In this document: one piece after another, positions 26,674 to 37,000 of the stretch
How the letters are laid out: every line of letters starts with the position of its first letter
Numbering within the stretch: position 1 is the first letter of the stretch
DNA from: Treponema sp.
GTDB taxonomy: Bacteria; Spirochaetota; Spirochaetia; Treponematales; Breznakiellaceae
Direction: 5' to 3'
DNA: 64,000 bases
Assembly (NCBI GenBank): GCA_009777535.1
Contig: WRLP01000014.1
Coordinates: 1-64,000 of the forward strand
Program-made: the position numbers and the translations under genes
The notes under the pieces: model-generated
What the model was told of the DNA's origin: nothing
Databases searched by the model: none
The model's input: the letters and a program-made list of their open reading frames with translations, nothing else

Positions 26674-26847
26674 ATGGCAAGCAAAAAAACAGCGGTAGAA
26701 CTAATAGCTCTTCAGTGCAGTGAATGTAAGCGGCGGAATTATACCACCAGCAAAAACCGGCGTAATATCCAGGAAAAGCTGGAATTCAAAAAATATTGTC
26801 CTTTTGACCGTAAACATACGCCTCACAAGGAGAGCAAAATTAAGTAA
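26674..26847 (+). CDS. rpmG: 50S ribosomal protein L33
   Basis: A 57-residue L33, a small ribosomal protein near the E site. The N-terminal part is [18 protein letters not shown] and the end is [10 protein letters not shown], typical of the family. The zinc-ribbon form needs two CxxC pairs; here the first (C15, C18) is intact but the second is C42-P-F-D45, so one ligand is replaced by Asp and zinc binding may be altered. AGGAGAGG precedes the ATG. It lies between tRNA-Thr and tRNA-Trp, as in other treponemes. Confidence 0.93.
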   Translation: MASKKTAVELIALQCSECKRRNYTTSKNRRNIQEKLEFKKYCPFDRKHTPHKESKIK

Positions 26848-26870
26848 AACCGTAAGGTTTTTATAAAACA

Positions 26871-26943
26871 AGGCGTATAGCTCAGCTGGTAGAGCGGCGG
26901 TCTCCAAAACCGCAGGTCGCGGGTTCGAAGCCTGCTGCGCCTG
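26871..26943 (+). tRNA. tRNA-Trp (anticodon CCA)
   Basis: A 73-nt cloverleaf: acceptor AGGCGTA with TGCGCCT, anticodon stem GCGGT/ACCGC with loop CTCCAAA (anticodon CCA), T-loop TTCGAAG. Bases 26926-26949 are repeated at 27195-27218 (23 of 24 identical) across element B. Lies in the usual position before secE. Confidence 0.96.
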
Positions 26944-27009
26944 AAGTGGTTTACGTGCCACTAAGGTTGAAGGCTTAATGTAAACCAGTATTTGTTACAT
27001 TTTGGATTT

Positions 27010-27212
27010 GCAGGCTTCGAAGCCTTTCAGCCGCCGACCAAATGGGAGGAAAAGGCGCCATGGTTGGCGTGCACCGCCGTATGGCGGTGCTTAGAATCGT
27101 TCCTATCGGCACGCATCCCAAAGGGATGCGCTGGCGCCGGCAGGCTGAAAGGCCGGCCTGGAATGAGCAAACAAGGATGTTTGCGAATGGAAGGCGAAGC
27201 CTGCTGCGCCTG
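27010..27212 (+). mobile_element. tRNA-linked structured element B (tRNA-Trp), inside the secE operon
   Basis: An inverted copy of part of the tRNA-Trp 3' arm (GCAGGCTTCGAA, 27010-27021) starts the element and a direct 18-bp copy (CGAAGCCTGCTGCGCCTG, 27195-27212) ends it. Between them are nested stems: CCTTTCAGCC with GGCTGAAAGG, GGCGCCA with TGGCGCC, GCACCGCC with GGCGGTGC, GCATCCC with GGGATGC, and GCAAAC with GTTTGC around the loop AAGGAT. GCCGACC, GGGAGG and AAGGCGC blocks match element A. It sits between tRNA-Trp and secE, so it should be transcribed with the operon. No credible gene; the short open frames here follow the repeat, not codon usage. Confidence 0.65.
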
Positions 27213-27220
27213 GAGTGGCA

Positions 27221-27249
27221 TTGGCGCTGTGGAGAAAATAGTATAGTAT
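27221..27249 (+). promoter_or_regulatory. Weak promoter-like sequence before secE
   Basis: TTGGCG and TAGTAT are 17 bp apart just beyond the element B tRNA copy and about 19 bp before secE. It could supply local transcription, but the match is weak. Confidence 0.25.
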
Positions 27250-27267
27250 TGAGTAGCAGAGGAGAGC

Positions 27268-27447
27268 ATGAAGAAAATCGTTCAATTTGTTAAAGAATCA
27301 TACGCCGAACTAAGAAAGGTAATCTGGCCTGGAAGGGACGATGTTATTAGTTCGGTTAAAGTTGTACTTATCTCTACCGTAATTGTAGCATTGGCTTTGT
27401 GGCTGGTGGATATGCTATTACTTTTCGGCATCAGGGTAATGTTTTAA
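27268..27447 (+). CDS. secE: Preprotein translocase subunit SecE
   Basis: A 59-residue single-membrane-span subunit of the SecYEG channel. It starts MKKIVQFVKESYAELRKVIW with the conserved amphipathic helix and WPxR (WPGR) motif, followed by one transmembrane helix over about 31-57. GGAG is well placed before the ATG. It is short, as expected for SecE outside enterobacteria. The stop is 17 bp before the nusG start. Confidence 0.95.
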   Translation: MKKIVQFVKESYAELRKVIWPGRDDVISSVKVVLISTVIVALALWLVDMLLLFGIRVMF

Positions 27448-27464
27448 GGGCAGTAAACAAAACA

Positions 27465-28028
27465 ATGGCAACAGGCTGGTATGTCCTGCATACGTATTCA
27501 GGATATGAGAAAAAAATAGAAAAAACCATCCGCATGATGACTGACAAGGGGGAGTTGGACAAGGATGTCGTCCGTGATGTGAAAGTTCCTTCGGAAGAAG
27601 TGGTCGAGGTACGGGACGGCAAGAAACGGACACAGACAAAGAAATTCCTTCCGGGTTATATCCTTGTAGAAATGGATCTTCCTGATGCGGATATGGGATG
27701 GAAACTGCCCTGTTCAAAAATAAAAAAAATACAGGGTGTTACCGGATTCGTTGGAACTCCGGCGGATCGTAAACCGCAGCCCTTATCGGGCGATGAAGCC
27801 CGGGCTATTTTACAGAAGTCCGGTGAAATTAAGGGTGAGCGCCCTGTGCGCACCCGCCAGACTTTTTCTCCGGGGGAACAGATCAAGATTATCGACGGGC
27901 CCTTTGAGTCATTTACGGGAACCATCGAAGAGGTTAATCAGGATAAGAATAAATTAAAAGTGATGGTGGGTATTTTTGGAAGGAATACGCCTGTGGAAGT
28001 TGATCTTTTACAGGTAGAAAAAGTTTAA
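27465..28028 (+). CDS. nusG: Transcription termination/antitermination factor NusG
   Basis: A 187-residue NusG. The NGN domain starts MATGWYVLHTYSGYEKKIEK and contains LPGYILVEMDL; the KOW domain near residues 135-165 has PGEQIKIIDGPFESFTG. It binds RNA polymerase and links it to Rho or the ribosome. The start is the ATG that yields the family N-terminus; an in-frame start 22 codons upstream overlaps secE and is not needed. The spirochaete protein has a slightly longer NGN domain than E. coli NusG (181 residues). Confidence 0.95.
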   Translation: MATGWYVLHTYSGYEKKIEKTIRMMTDKGELDKDVVRDVKVPSEEVVEVRDGKKRTQTKKFLPGYILVEMDLPDADMGWKLPCSKIKKIQGVTGFVGTPADRKPQPLSGDEARAILQKSGEIKGERPVRTRQTFSPGEQIKIIDGPFESFTGTIEEVNQDKNKLKVMVGIFGRNTPVEVDLLQVEKV

Positions 28029-28149
28029 AAGCGCATAGCGTTTTTATATACAGAAGTGGGAGCCTGCCCGCTGAAACCGGATAAACATCTCCGGTTTTTA
28101 TGGGCAGACGTTAGCTGGTTGCCGCCGGCATACCACGAGGGAGAAATGA

Positions 28150-28581
28150 ATGGCGAAGAAAAAAGTTACAGCTTTTATAAAGCTGCAATGTCCGGCCGGT
28201 AAAGCTACTCCGGCGCCGCCGGTTGGACCTGCGCTCGGTCCGCATGGGGTCAGCGCTCCTCAGTTTGTTCAGCAGTTTAACGACCGGACAAAAAGCCTGG
28301 AACCCGGGCTTATTATCCCGGTAGTTATCACCGTTTATGCGGACAAGTCTTTCAGTTTTATTCTTAAAACTCCGCCGGCATCGGTGCTGATTAAAAAGGC
28401 GATAGGACTGGAAAAGGGATCGGCGGAATCCCACAAAACCAAGGTTGGTAAAATTTCCAGGGAAAAAATTGAAGAAATTGCCAAAACGAAGATGGCGGAT
28501 CTTTCAGCTAACGATATCGAAGCTGCCGTTAAGATTATTGCCGGTTCCGCCAGGTCGATGGGTGTCGAGGTAGAGAAATGA
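28150..28581 (+). CDS. rplK: 50S ribosomal protein L11
   Basis: A 143-residue L11, component of the GTPase-associated centre of the ribosome. Recognised from the N-terminal [20 protein letters not shown] and the C-terminal [19 protein letters not shown]. Start at the ATG 28150 rather than the ATG four bases earlier in another frame. Its stop overlaps the rplA start as ATGA, indicating coupled translation. About 120 bp separate it from nusG, with no gene between. Confidence 0.97.
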   Translation: MAKKKVTAFIKLQCPAGKATPAPPVGPALGPHGVSAPQFVQQFNDRTKSLEPGLIIPVVITVYADKSFSFILKTPPASVLIKKAIGLEKGSAESHKTKVGKISREKIEEIAKTKMADLSANDIEAAVKIIAGSARSMGVEVEK

Positions 28582-29258
28582 AACGCGGAAAAAAATACAA
28601 CGAAAGCGCAAAAAAATATACCGTCGACAATGCCTATCAACTTTCAGAAGCTCTGGGTCTGGTAAAAACGATGGCTTATGCAAAATTCGACGAGACTGTG
28701 GATCTTTCAGTAAAGCTCAACTTAAAAAAGAATCAGTCTGTCCGTGATACTGTTGTTCTTCCCAACCAATTCCGCGGCGAGAAAAAAATTCTTGTTTTCT
28801 GCAAACCCGAAAAAGAAAAAGAAGCGCAGGAAGCCGGCGCCGCTTTTGTCGGAGCTGATGACTTGGTCGAAAAGGTAAAAGGCGGCTGGACGGAATTTGA
28901 CGTGGCAGTAGCAACGCCGGACATGATGAAGGAAGTGGGCAAGCTGGGCATGGTGCTGGGACGCAAGGGGCTGATGCCTAACCCCAAAACCGGAACTGTA
29001 ACATTCGATCTTAAGGGAACTCTGGCTGAACTCCAAAAGGGCCGTGTGGAATTCAGGGCCGATAAAACCGGTGTGGTACATCTTGCGGTGGGCAAGGTTT
29101 CCATGGAAAGCGAAAAGGTTGCGGAAAATGTCATGGCAGTGGTTACGGAGATTAAGCGAAAACGTCCGGCGGACGCAAAGGGCGAGTTTATACATACCGT
29201 TTCAGTGGCATCCACAATGGGTCCCGGTGTTTGGGTTGCCATTAGGGACCAGGAGTAA
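28578..29258 (+). CDS. rplA: 50S ribosomal protein L1
   Basis: A 226-residue L1, which binds 23S rRNA at the L1 stalk and, in many bacteria, represses its own L11-L1 operon by binding the message. Family hallmarks are [24 protein letters not shown] and a late [17 protein letters not shown]. It overlaps rplK by 4 bp. A hairpin with a T-run overlaps its stop codon. Confidence 0.97.
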   Translation: MKRGKKYNESAKKYTVDNAYQLSEALGLVKTMAYAKFDETVDLSVKLNLKKNQSVRDTVVLPNQFRGEKKILVFCKPEKEKEAQEAGAAFVGADDLVEKVKGGWTEFDVAVATPDMMKEVGKLGMVLGRKGLMPNPKTGTVTFDLKGTLAELQKGRVEFRADKTGVVHLAVGKVSMESEKVAENVMAVVTEIKRKRPADAKGEFIHTVSVASTMGPGVWVAIRDQE

Positions 29259-29304
29259 AAAACCCTGCGGGTTTTTTACTTTGGAGTTTGCTGTGCAAAC
29301 TCCA
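29254..29304 (+). promoter_or_regulatory. Two hairpins between rplA and rplJ (L10 leader)
   Basis: First, AGTAAAAAACCC pairs with GGGTTTTTTACT (29254-29280), an intrinsic-terminator-like hairpin that spans the rplA stop. Then TGGAGTTTGC pairs perfectly with GCAAACTCCA (29282-29304). In other bacteria this spot carries the L10 autoregulatory leader and an attenuator. Confidence 0.6.
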
Positions 29305-29326
29305 TGAGTAAAGATGAGGAGAAATT

Positions 29327-29857
29327 ATGGCTATAATAGCGAAAAAATTACAGGAAAGTAAAACAAAGGCCATCGGAGAGTTAAAAGAATCACTGGGTAA
29401 TACAAATGATTATATTTTTACCAATTACCGCGGTCTTACCGTTGAGCAGATAACCAATTTAAGAAAACAGCTCCGCGTAAAAGAAGTTGAATACAAGGTT
29501 GTAAAAAACAACTTTGCAAAAATTGCTTTCCAGCAGCTTTCAACTCCCGATGTTTCCGCGTACCTTGTGGGTCCTACGGCGGTTGCGATAACCCCCAGGG
29601 ATTCAAACGAGGTTGCGAAGATACTCTATGATTTTTCGAAAGAAGCTCCCGCCCTTCAGGTAAAGGGAGCGCTGGTCGGGGAAACAGTGTACAGCGCCGC
29701 CCAAACCGAGGCTTTCTCGAGATTGCCGGGCAGGCTGGAACTTATCTCCATGCTCATGTCGGTGATAAACGCCCCTGTAAGGAATCTGGCCGCAGCGCTC
29801 AACGACATTCCTTCGCGGCTGGTGCGTACGGTAAAAGCCGTCGCCGACAAAAAATAG
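29327..29857 (+). CDS. rplJ: 50S ribosomal protein L10
   Basis: A 176-residue L10, base of the ribosomal stalk that anchors L7/L12 dimers. N-terminal features include IGELKESLGNTNDYIFTNYRG (split here for reading: IGELKESLGN, then YIFTNYRGLTVEQ) and VVKNNFAKIA, as in other L10 proteins. The C-terminal helix binds L7/L12. GAGGAG precedes the ATG. It typically represses its own leader; paired hairpins lie just upstream. Confidence 0.96.
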   Translation: MAIIAKKLQESKTKAIGELKESLGNTNDYIFTNYRGLTVEQITNLRKQLRVKEVEYKVVKNNFAKIAFQQLSTPDVSAYLVGPTAVAITPRDSNEVAKILYDFSKEAPALQVKGALVGETVYSAAQTEAFSRLPGRLELISMLMSVINAPVRNLAAALNDIPSRLVRTVKAVADKK

Positions 29858-29949
29858 GGATCGATGCCCGTCAGACTTCATGCTGCTGTTCTGTCGGGTA
29901 AAAACGCATTTCGTATGAGGTGCATAATTTTTGATTAGGAGAAGATAAT

Positions 29950-30336
29950 ATGGCAGCCACAAAAGAAGAAATTTTAGAAGCGATTGCGTCCATGACAGTT
30001 CTGGAAGTGTCGGAACTGGTAAAAATGATGGAAGAAAAATTCGGCGTTTCCGCCGCCGCTCCGGTTGCGGTTGCGGCAGTTGGAGCCGGCGGCGCTGCTG
30101 CGGCACCTGCGGCTGAAGAGAAAACGGAATTTAACGTCATTCTTAAGGCTTTCGATGAATCCAAGAAAATTGCGGTTATCAAGGAAGTCAGGGCTGTAAC
30201 AGGGTTGGGCCTGAAAGAGGCGAAGGACCTTGTTGAAGGTGTTCCCAAGCCGCTGAAAGAAGGCGTTTCCAAGGAAGAATCAGCGAAAATTAAGGATGCC
30301 GTTACCGCAGCAGGCGGTACAGTCGAAATTCAGTAG
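29950..30336 (+). CDS. rplL: 50S ribosomal protein L7/L12
   Basis: A 128-residue L7/L12, the mobile stalk protein that recruits translation factors. N-terminal dimer domain, then an Ala/Pro/Gly hinge ([12 protein letters not shown]), then the C-terminal domain with [32 protein letters not shown] and [11 protein letters not shown]. It follows rplJ by 92 bp with AGGAGA before the ATG. An attenuator-like structure lies between it and rpoB. Confidence 0.97.
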   Translation: MAATKEEILEAIASMTVLEVSELVKMMEEKFGVSAAAPVAVAAVGAGGAAAAPAAEEKTEFNVILKAFDESKKIAVIKEVRAVTGLGLKEAKDLVEGVPKPLKEGVSKEESAKIKDAVTAAGGTVEIQ

Positions 30337-30361
30337 CAACAGCTTCTTTTTATGGAAGCCG

Positions 30362-30419
30362 GGGGTGTCCGAATGGGTTTTTTACCTTTAGGACACCGCC
30401 CGGGGTTTATTTTCCGGGC
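30362..30419 (+). promoter_or_regulatory. Attenuator-like hairpins between rplL and rpoB
   Basis: GGTGTCC (30364-30370) pairs with GGACACC (30391-30397) across a T-rich loop. GCCCGG then pairs with CCGGGC (30398-30419). A partial terminator between rplL and rpoB is usual in bacteria, reducing RNA polymerase subunit expression relative to stalk proteins. Confidence 0.55.
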
Positions 30420-30510
30420 GGCGGTTAAAATTCAGCGGTTTTGCTGCCGCGCTTGAATTAGAATTTAGTATGTAAAAAATATAAAAACAGAATTGGAAGG
30501 GGAGTGCGAA

Positions 30511-33500
30511 GTGAAAGTAAAATCAGCGGATAAACGTATATACATCGGGAAGGAAATTCAGGATGTAATGGAATTGCCCGATCTTATCGACATTCAACTT
30601 AGTTCATACGAACGTTTTTTACAAAGGGAAAAAATCAGAAACCGCGAGAAACCGGCCCCGCAGGGTCTGGAAGAGGTTTTCAAATCCACTTTCCCGATAG
30701 AGAGCCCCAATGGGGACATGGTTCTTGAATATGAATACTACACATTCGATGAAGACAATATAAGAGTATCGGAGCTTGACTGCAAACAAAAAGGAATCAC
30801 TTACTCGGTTCCCCTTAAAGCACGCGTCAACCTGGTTTTTCAGCAAACAGGCGAGATACGACAGAAAGATATTTACATGGGCGATATCCCGATTATGAGC
30901 GAGCGGGGTACCTTCATCATTAATGGCGCGGAGAGAGTCGTGGTTTCGCAGATTCACCGTTCTCCGGGCGTCATCTTCAGCCACGAGAAGGGGATTTTTT
31001 CTTCAAGGATTATTCCATACCGCGGAAGCTGGCTTGAATTCGAAATCGATCAGAAAAGGGAATTGATATACGCCAAGGTGGATCGTAAAAAACGAATTCT
31101 GGGAACAATTTTTCTGCGCGCCCTGGGCTTTACAAGCAGGGAAGACATTATTCGTGCCTTCTACACCACCGAGACTTTCAAAATCAGGGATGATCGCGAA
31201 ACGAGGGAAAAAATAACCGGCCGTGTTCTTGCGGAAGCGGTGTGGGTTAAGGATGATGAGTATGCTTCGCAGGCATCAGAAGGAAATGATGACGCCGAGC
31301 GCAAGGGGATGAAAAAATTCTACCGTGCGGGGGAGAAACTTCATCCGCACAATGTTGATGAGCTTTTGGTTCATGGGATCAAATCCATCGAGCTGATCGA
31401 TTTCGATGATGAAAAATCCCTCGATTCTACGATGCTCCTTAATTGTTTTGAGCGGGAAGAAATTAAATTTGTTAAAGACGATTCCGGTAAAGATGAACCG
31501 TCCAGGGAAGAAGCCCTTATCAATGTATACTCAGTTTTGATGCCCGGGGAGTCCATCACCGTGGATCAGGCGGAAAAAGACCTAACGGGAATGTTCTTTA
31601 CCAGCCGGCGTTACGATCTGGGCAGGGTGGGGCGTTACAAACTGAACAAAAAGTTCGACCATAAGCCCCCGCTTGAAGAGTTTACCCTGACGAGGCAGGA
31701 TGTAATCGCCACAATGAAGCACCTGATAAAGGTTTATGTCGGCGACGAATATATTGATGATATTGATCATCTTGGAAACCGGCGCATACGTTCTGTCGGT
31801 GAATTGATGGCAAATCAAATGAAGACTGCATTCAGCCGCATGGAAAGAATTGCAAAAGAGCGGATGAGCCTGAAAGAAACCGACACCATCAAGCCCCAGG
31901 AATTAATCTCCATAAAACCAATTGTTGCGGCGATAAAGGAATTCTTCGGTTCAAGCCAGCTTTCCCAGTTTATGGATCAGGTAAACCCGCTTGCGGAACT
32001 TACACACAAACGCAGGCTTAACGCTCTTGGGCCCGGCGGCCTTTCCCGCGATCGCGCAGGCTTCGAGGTGCGTGATGTGCATTACACCCACTACGGCAGA
32101 ATGTGCCCCATCGAGACCCCCGAAGGTCCCAACATCGGGCTTATCGTATCCTTGGCAAATTACACAAGGGTTAACGAATACGGCTTTCTGGAGACTCCGT
32201 ACCGCAGGGTGAGCAAGGGCGTAGTTGCCAGGGATGTCGAGTACCTTTCTGCAATGGACGAGGATCGTTATTACATCGCCCAGGCTTCGGCCAGACTGAA
32301 CAATAACGGCTCCTTTGCCGACGATCAGGTTTCATGCCGCCGTCAGGGCGACTATACAACCCGCGCTCCGGAAGACATTCAGTACATGGACGTATCACCC
32401 AAGCAGATCATTTCCGTGTCTGCGTCCCTTATTCCCTTTCTTGAACACGACGATGCAAACCGCGCCCTTATGGGTTCCAATATGCAGCGCCAGGCAGTGC
32501 CACTGGTTTTTCCGGAGGCGCCGCGTGTCGGAACCGGAATGGAAGGGAAATGCGCCTACGATTCGGGCGTACTTGTAAAGGCTCGCAGAAGCGGAACTGT
32601 TGTGCGCGTAACGTCCAGGGAAATTCTTGTAAAGCCGGAAAAACCCGGCGGTTCAAAACATTCACCCCAGGCGCAGATTGATGACAGCGGGAATGATGTG
32701 TACAAACTGGCGAAATTTCACCGCACCAATCAGGATACCTGTTACAATCAGCGGCCGATTGTCAGAGTCGGCGATAAAGTTACGGCAGGACAGGTTATCG
32801 CAGACGGGCCTGCTACCCAGAACGGAGAGCTTGCCCTTGGCAGAAATATCATGGTCGGTTTTATGCCATGGAACGGTTACAACTTCGAGGATTCCATTCT
32901 TATCTCCCAGCGGGTGGTTAAAGACGATTTGTTCACATCAATTCATATAAAGGAATTTTTAATTGAAGTAAGGGAAACAAAACTTGGCCCCGAAAAAATA
33001 ACACGGGACATTCCCAATACTTCCGAGAAGAGTCTTGATAACCTGGACGGCGAGGGCATTATCCGTGTCGGCGCCAAGGTGCGCTCCGGCGATATACTTG
33101 TCGGCAAGGTTACGCCGAAAAGTGAAACAGAGACCACTCCGGAATTCAAGCTGCTTAACTCGATCTTCGGCGAGAAGGCAAAGGAAGTGCGCGACTCTTC
33201 GTTGAAAGTACCTCATGGTATCGAAGGGACGGTAATCGACATTCAGCGGCTCAAAAGAACAGAGCACGACAGTCTGAGCCCCGGCGTTGATGAGGTAGTA
33301 AAGGTATTAATCGCCACAAAGAGAAAACTCCGCGAAGGTGATAAAATGGCAGGCCGCCATGGAAACAAGGGCGTCGTTGCCAGCATTCTTCCCGAGGAAG
33401 ATATGCCCTATATGGCAGACGGCACTCCCCTCGATCTGTGCCTTACGCCGTTGGGCGTTCCATCGCGTATGAACATCGGCCAGCTCCTGGAAACAGAGCT

Positions 33501-34083
33501 GGGCTGGGCCGGCTCAACCCTCGATGAATGGTACTCATCGCCGGTTTTCCAGTCGCCTTCCGCCGAACAGATAGAAGAAAAGCTGAAGGAGGCGGGGCTG
33601 CCGGTAACCAGTAAAGCCGTACTAAGGGACGGCAAATCGGGCGAACCTTTTGTAAATCCGGTTTTCTGCGGCATTATTTACTTCCTGAAGCTGCACCACC
33701 TTGTAGATGATAAAATGCATGCCCGGTCTACCGGCCCTTATTCGCTTGTTACCCAGCAGCCCCTGGGCGGAAAAGCCCAGTTCGGCGGACAGAGGTTAGG
33801 TGAAATGGAAGTCTGGGCGCTGGAAGCATACGGTGCGGCAAATACTTTACAGGAACTTTTAACAATTAAATCGGACGACATGACCGGACGCTCCAAGATT
33901 TACGAAGCCATCGTAAAGGGCGAGCCTTCCACCACTGCCGGCGTTCCGGAATCTTTCAATGTACTGGTGCAGGAGCTTAGGGGACTGGCGCTGGATCTAT
34001 CAATCTATGATATCAAGGGCAAACAGATACCTCTTACTGAAAAAGATGAAGAGCTGATTACAAAGTCGGGAAGTAATTTCTAA
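30511..34083 (+). CDS. rpoB: DNA-directed RNA polymerase beta subunit
   Basis: An 1190-residue beta subunit. The GTG at 30511 is chosen: it has GGAAGGGGAG about five bases upstream and gives the natural N-terminus [14 protein letters not shown]. The rifampicin region contains [20 protein letters not shown] (residues around 490-510), followed by [18 protein letters not shown]. At the spot where E. coli has Ser531-Ala532, the residues are LGPGGL, so Asn or Pro differs from the usual SALGPGGL context; here it reads LNALGPGGL. The C-terminal [14 protein letters not shown] is typical. It lies 13 bp before rpoC. Confidence 0.97.
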   Translation: MKVKSADKRIYIGKEIQDVMELPDLIDIQLSSYERFLQREKIRNREKPAPQGLEEVFKSTFPIESPNGDMVLEYEYYTFDEDNIRVSELDCKQKGITYSVPLKARVNLVFQQTGEIRQKDIYMGDIPIMSERGTFIINGAERVVVSQIHRSPGVIFSHEKGIFSSRIIPYRGSWLEFEIDQKRELIYAKVDRKKRILGTIFLRALGFTSREDIIRAFYTTETFKIRDDRETREKITGRVLAEAVWVKDDEYASQASEGNDDAERKGMKKFYRAGEKLHPHNVDELLVHGIKSIELIDFDDEKSLDSTMLLNCFEREEIKFVKDDSGKDEPSREEALINVYSVLMPGESITVDQAEKDLTGMFFTSRRYDLGRVGRYKLNKKFDHKPPLEEFTLTRQDVIATMKHLIKVYVGDEYIDDIDHLGNRRIRSVGELMANQMKTAFSRMERIAKERMSLKETDTIKPQELISIKPIVAAIKEFFGSSQLSQFMDQVNPLAELTHKRRLNALGPGGLSRDRAGFEVRDVHYTHYGRMCPIETPEGPNIGLIVSLANYTRVNEYGFLETPYRRVSKGVVARDVEYLSAMDEDRYYIAQASARLNNNGSFADDQVSCRRQGDYTTRAPEDIQYMDVSPKQIISVSASLIPFLEHDDANRALMGSNMQRQAVPLVFPEAPRVGTGMEGKCAYDSGVLVKARRSGTVVRVTSREILVKPEKPGGSKHSPQAQIDDSGNDVYKLAKFHRTNQDTCYNQRPIVRVGDKVTAGQVIADGPATQNGELALGRNIMVGFMPWNGYNFEDSILISQRVVKDDLFTSIHIKEFLIEVRETKLGPEKITRDIPNTSEKSLDNLDGEGIIRVGAKVRSGDILVGKVTPKSETETTPEFKLLNSIFGEKAKEVRDSSLKVPHGIEGTVIDIQRLKRTEHDSLSPGVDEVVKVLIATKRKLREGDKMAGRHGNKGVVASILPEEDMPYMADGTPLDLCLTPLGVPSRMNIGQLLETELGWAGSTLDEWYSSPVFQSPSAEQIEEKLKEAGLPVTSKAVLRDGKSGEPFVNPVFCGIIYFLKLHHLVDDKMHARSTGPYSLVTQQPLGGKAQFGGQRLGEMEVWALEAYGAANTLQELLTIKSDDMTGRSKIYEAIVKGEPSTTAGVPESFNVLVQELRGLALDLSIYDIKGKQIPLTEKDEELITKSGSNF

Positions 34084-34096
34084 CAGGGAGATACCA

Positions 34097-37000
34097 ATGC
34101 GGGACATTCAGGATTTTGATTCGATAATGATACGGCTGGCCTCACCGGACATGATCCGGTCATGGTCTTATGGGGAAGTAAAAAAACCGGAGACTATTAA
34201 TTACAGGACGCTGAGGCCGGAAAAAGACGGCCTTTTCTGCGAGCGTATCTTTGGTACTACCAAGGAGTGGGAATGTTACTGCGGGAAATTTAAATCGATT
34301 CGGTATAAGGGCGTTATATGCGACCGCTGCGGCGTAGAAGTGACACACTTTAAGGTGCGGCGCGAGCGCATGGGCCACATAGAGCTGGCCGCTCCCGTTT
34401 CCCACATCTGGTACTACCGCTCTGTACCCAGCCGCATGGGACTGCTTCTCGATCTTACAACCACAGCGCTGCGCTCGGTTCTCTATTACGAAAAATACAT
34501 TGTAATTGATACCGGCGACACAGACTTAAAAAAATGCCAGCTTCTCTCGGAAGAGGAATACTATGACGCTCAGGAGCGCTATGGCGGCGGCTTTAACGCC
34601 GGCATGGGCGCCGAGGCGATCTATATGCTGCTGGAAAACCTTAATCTGGATCAGATGGCTGGTGAACTGCGGGCAAAGATGATCGAAAAAGGCGCCAAGA
34701 GCGATAAACGGCTTCTTAAACGGATCGAAATCGTTGAAAATTTCCGAAACTCAAAAAACAAGCCCGAGTGGATGATCCTCTCTGTAATACCGGTAATCCC
34801 TCCGGAGCTTCGCCCCATGGTACAGCTTGACGGCGGCCGTTTTGCGACCAGCGATCTGAACGATCTTTACCGCCGCGTGATTAACCGGAACAACAGGTTA
34901 AAGAGGCTGCAAACCCTGAATGCGCCGGACATCATTATACGCAACGAAAAGCGAATGCTCCAGGAAGCGGTAGACGCTCTGTTCGACAATTCAAAGAAGA
35001 AGAAAGTGGTAAAGGGCTCTTCCAACCGGCCCCTTAAATCGATCAGTGATATGCTGAAAGGGAAGCAGGGGCGCTTCCGGCAAAATCTGCTGGGGAAGCG
35101 TGTTGATTATTCAGGCCGCTCTGTTATTACAGTGGGGCCGGATCTTAAGATGTGGCAGTGCGGACTGCCGACCAAGATGGCGCTGGAGCTGTTCAAGCCC
35201 TTTATAATGAAAAAACTTGTCGATAAAGACGTTGTTTACAATATCAAGAAAGCAAAGATGCTTGTAGAGGCGGAGACCCCCGAAGTGTATGCAATTCTCG
35301 ACGAAGTGGTTAAGGAACACCCGGTTATGCTTAACCGCGCTCCGACGCTGCACAGGCTTGGTATTCAGGCATTTGAACCCGTGCTGGTGGAAGGCAAGGC
35401 GATCAAGCTGCATCCCCTTGTCTGCCGGGCTTTTAACGCCGACTTTGACGGCGACCAGATGGCGGTGCATGTACCTCTGACCCAGGCTGCCCAGATGGAA
35501 TGCTGGACGCTGATGCTAAGTGCGCGTAACCTTCTTAATCCTGCAAACGGTGAAACCATCGTATTCCCATCCCAGGACATGGTGCTTGGGATCAACTTTC
35601 TGACAAGGATTAAAGTAAATGCCAAACGGCCCGGCTCCACAAAAACGGAAACAAGGGACAGGATTCCTCATTATTCCTCCGTTGAAGAAGTTATGATGGC
35701 CATGGAATATAAAGCGCTGGATATGGAAGCGGCTGTGCGTGTTAAACCGACCAAATTTCCTGTTTGGGACAAAGTCCGGCGGGAGGCAACCCTCGGCGAG
35801 GACGGCACCATTGTAACCTCGGCAGGGCGGCTTATTTTTAACGAGGAACTGTCGTCTGAACTGCCCTTTATTAACTATGAGTTAAAAGAAAAAGAACTAA
35901 AGGCCCTGATTGAATATGTGTTCAACGAAAAGGGTTCCTGGGTTACGGTCCAGATGCTGGACGCCATTAAGTCGACGGGCTACCGTTATGCGACTGTCTT
36001 CGGCGCTACAATCGGAGTAGACGATATTGTTGTGCCTAAAGAAAAGCCGGATATGATCGAAAAGGCGAACAAGGAAGTTGAATCCATCCAGAAGCAGTGG
36101 CGCCAGGGGCATATAACCCAGGAGGAGCGGTACAACAGGGTTATCGAGGTATGGACAAAGACCAACGAAGAACTTACCAATATTACAATGAAGACCCTTG
36201 AATCCGATCGCAATGGTTTTAACTCAATTTACATGATGGCAAACTCAGGCGCCCGCGGGAGCCGCAACCAAATCCGCCAGCTTGCGGGTATGCGCGGACT
36301 TATGGCGAAACCATCGGGGGACATTATCGAACTTCCGATCCGCTCCAACTTTAAGGAAGGGCTTTCGGTTATCGAATTCTTTATTTCCACCAACGGCGCC
36401 CGCAAGGGACTTGCCGATACGGCCCTAAAAACAGCCGAAGCGGGTTACCTTACTAGGAGGCTTGTTGATATAGCCCAAGATATGGTTGTTAATGAAGATG
36501 ACTGCGGGACAATCAACGGGATCGCTTATTCTTCCATCAAAGATGGCGAAGAAATCGTAGAGGCTTTAAAAGACCGCATTGTCGGGCGCTTTACCCTGGA
36601 ACGGGTCAAGCATCCCATTACCGGTGAAATATTGATTGATGTTAACGAGGAAGTTACCCCGAATATCGCCGTTGAAATTGACGCCGCAGGAGTTGAAACT
36701 GTGCGGCTTAGGACTGTTCTTACCTGCGAAGCCAAATACGGAGTTTGCAAGAAATGCTATGGCCGCAACCTTGCGACAAATCATTCCGTGGATATCGGCG
36801 AAGCGGTGGGAACCATCGCTGCCCAGTCAATTGGCCAGCCGGGTACACAGCTTACCATGAGAACTTTCCATATCGGGGGAGTAGCCACCAAGATAAGCGA
36901 AGAAAACCGCATATTCCTGAAATATCCTGTTTATATCCGTGATGTAATCGGCAACCATGTGGAACTTGATAACGGGCATTGGCTTTTTACCCGAAGGGGG

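Noticed and set aside
26992-27293. Overlapping short open frames in element B
   Set aside because: They exist on both strands because the sequence is palindromic and GC-rich; none has family similarity, and structure explains the region.
28733-29242. Open frame of 169 codons antisense to rplA
   Set aside because: Antisense shadow of a highly conserved ribosomal gene; no motif or ribosome binding site.
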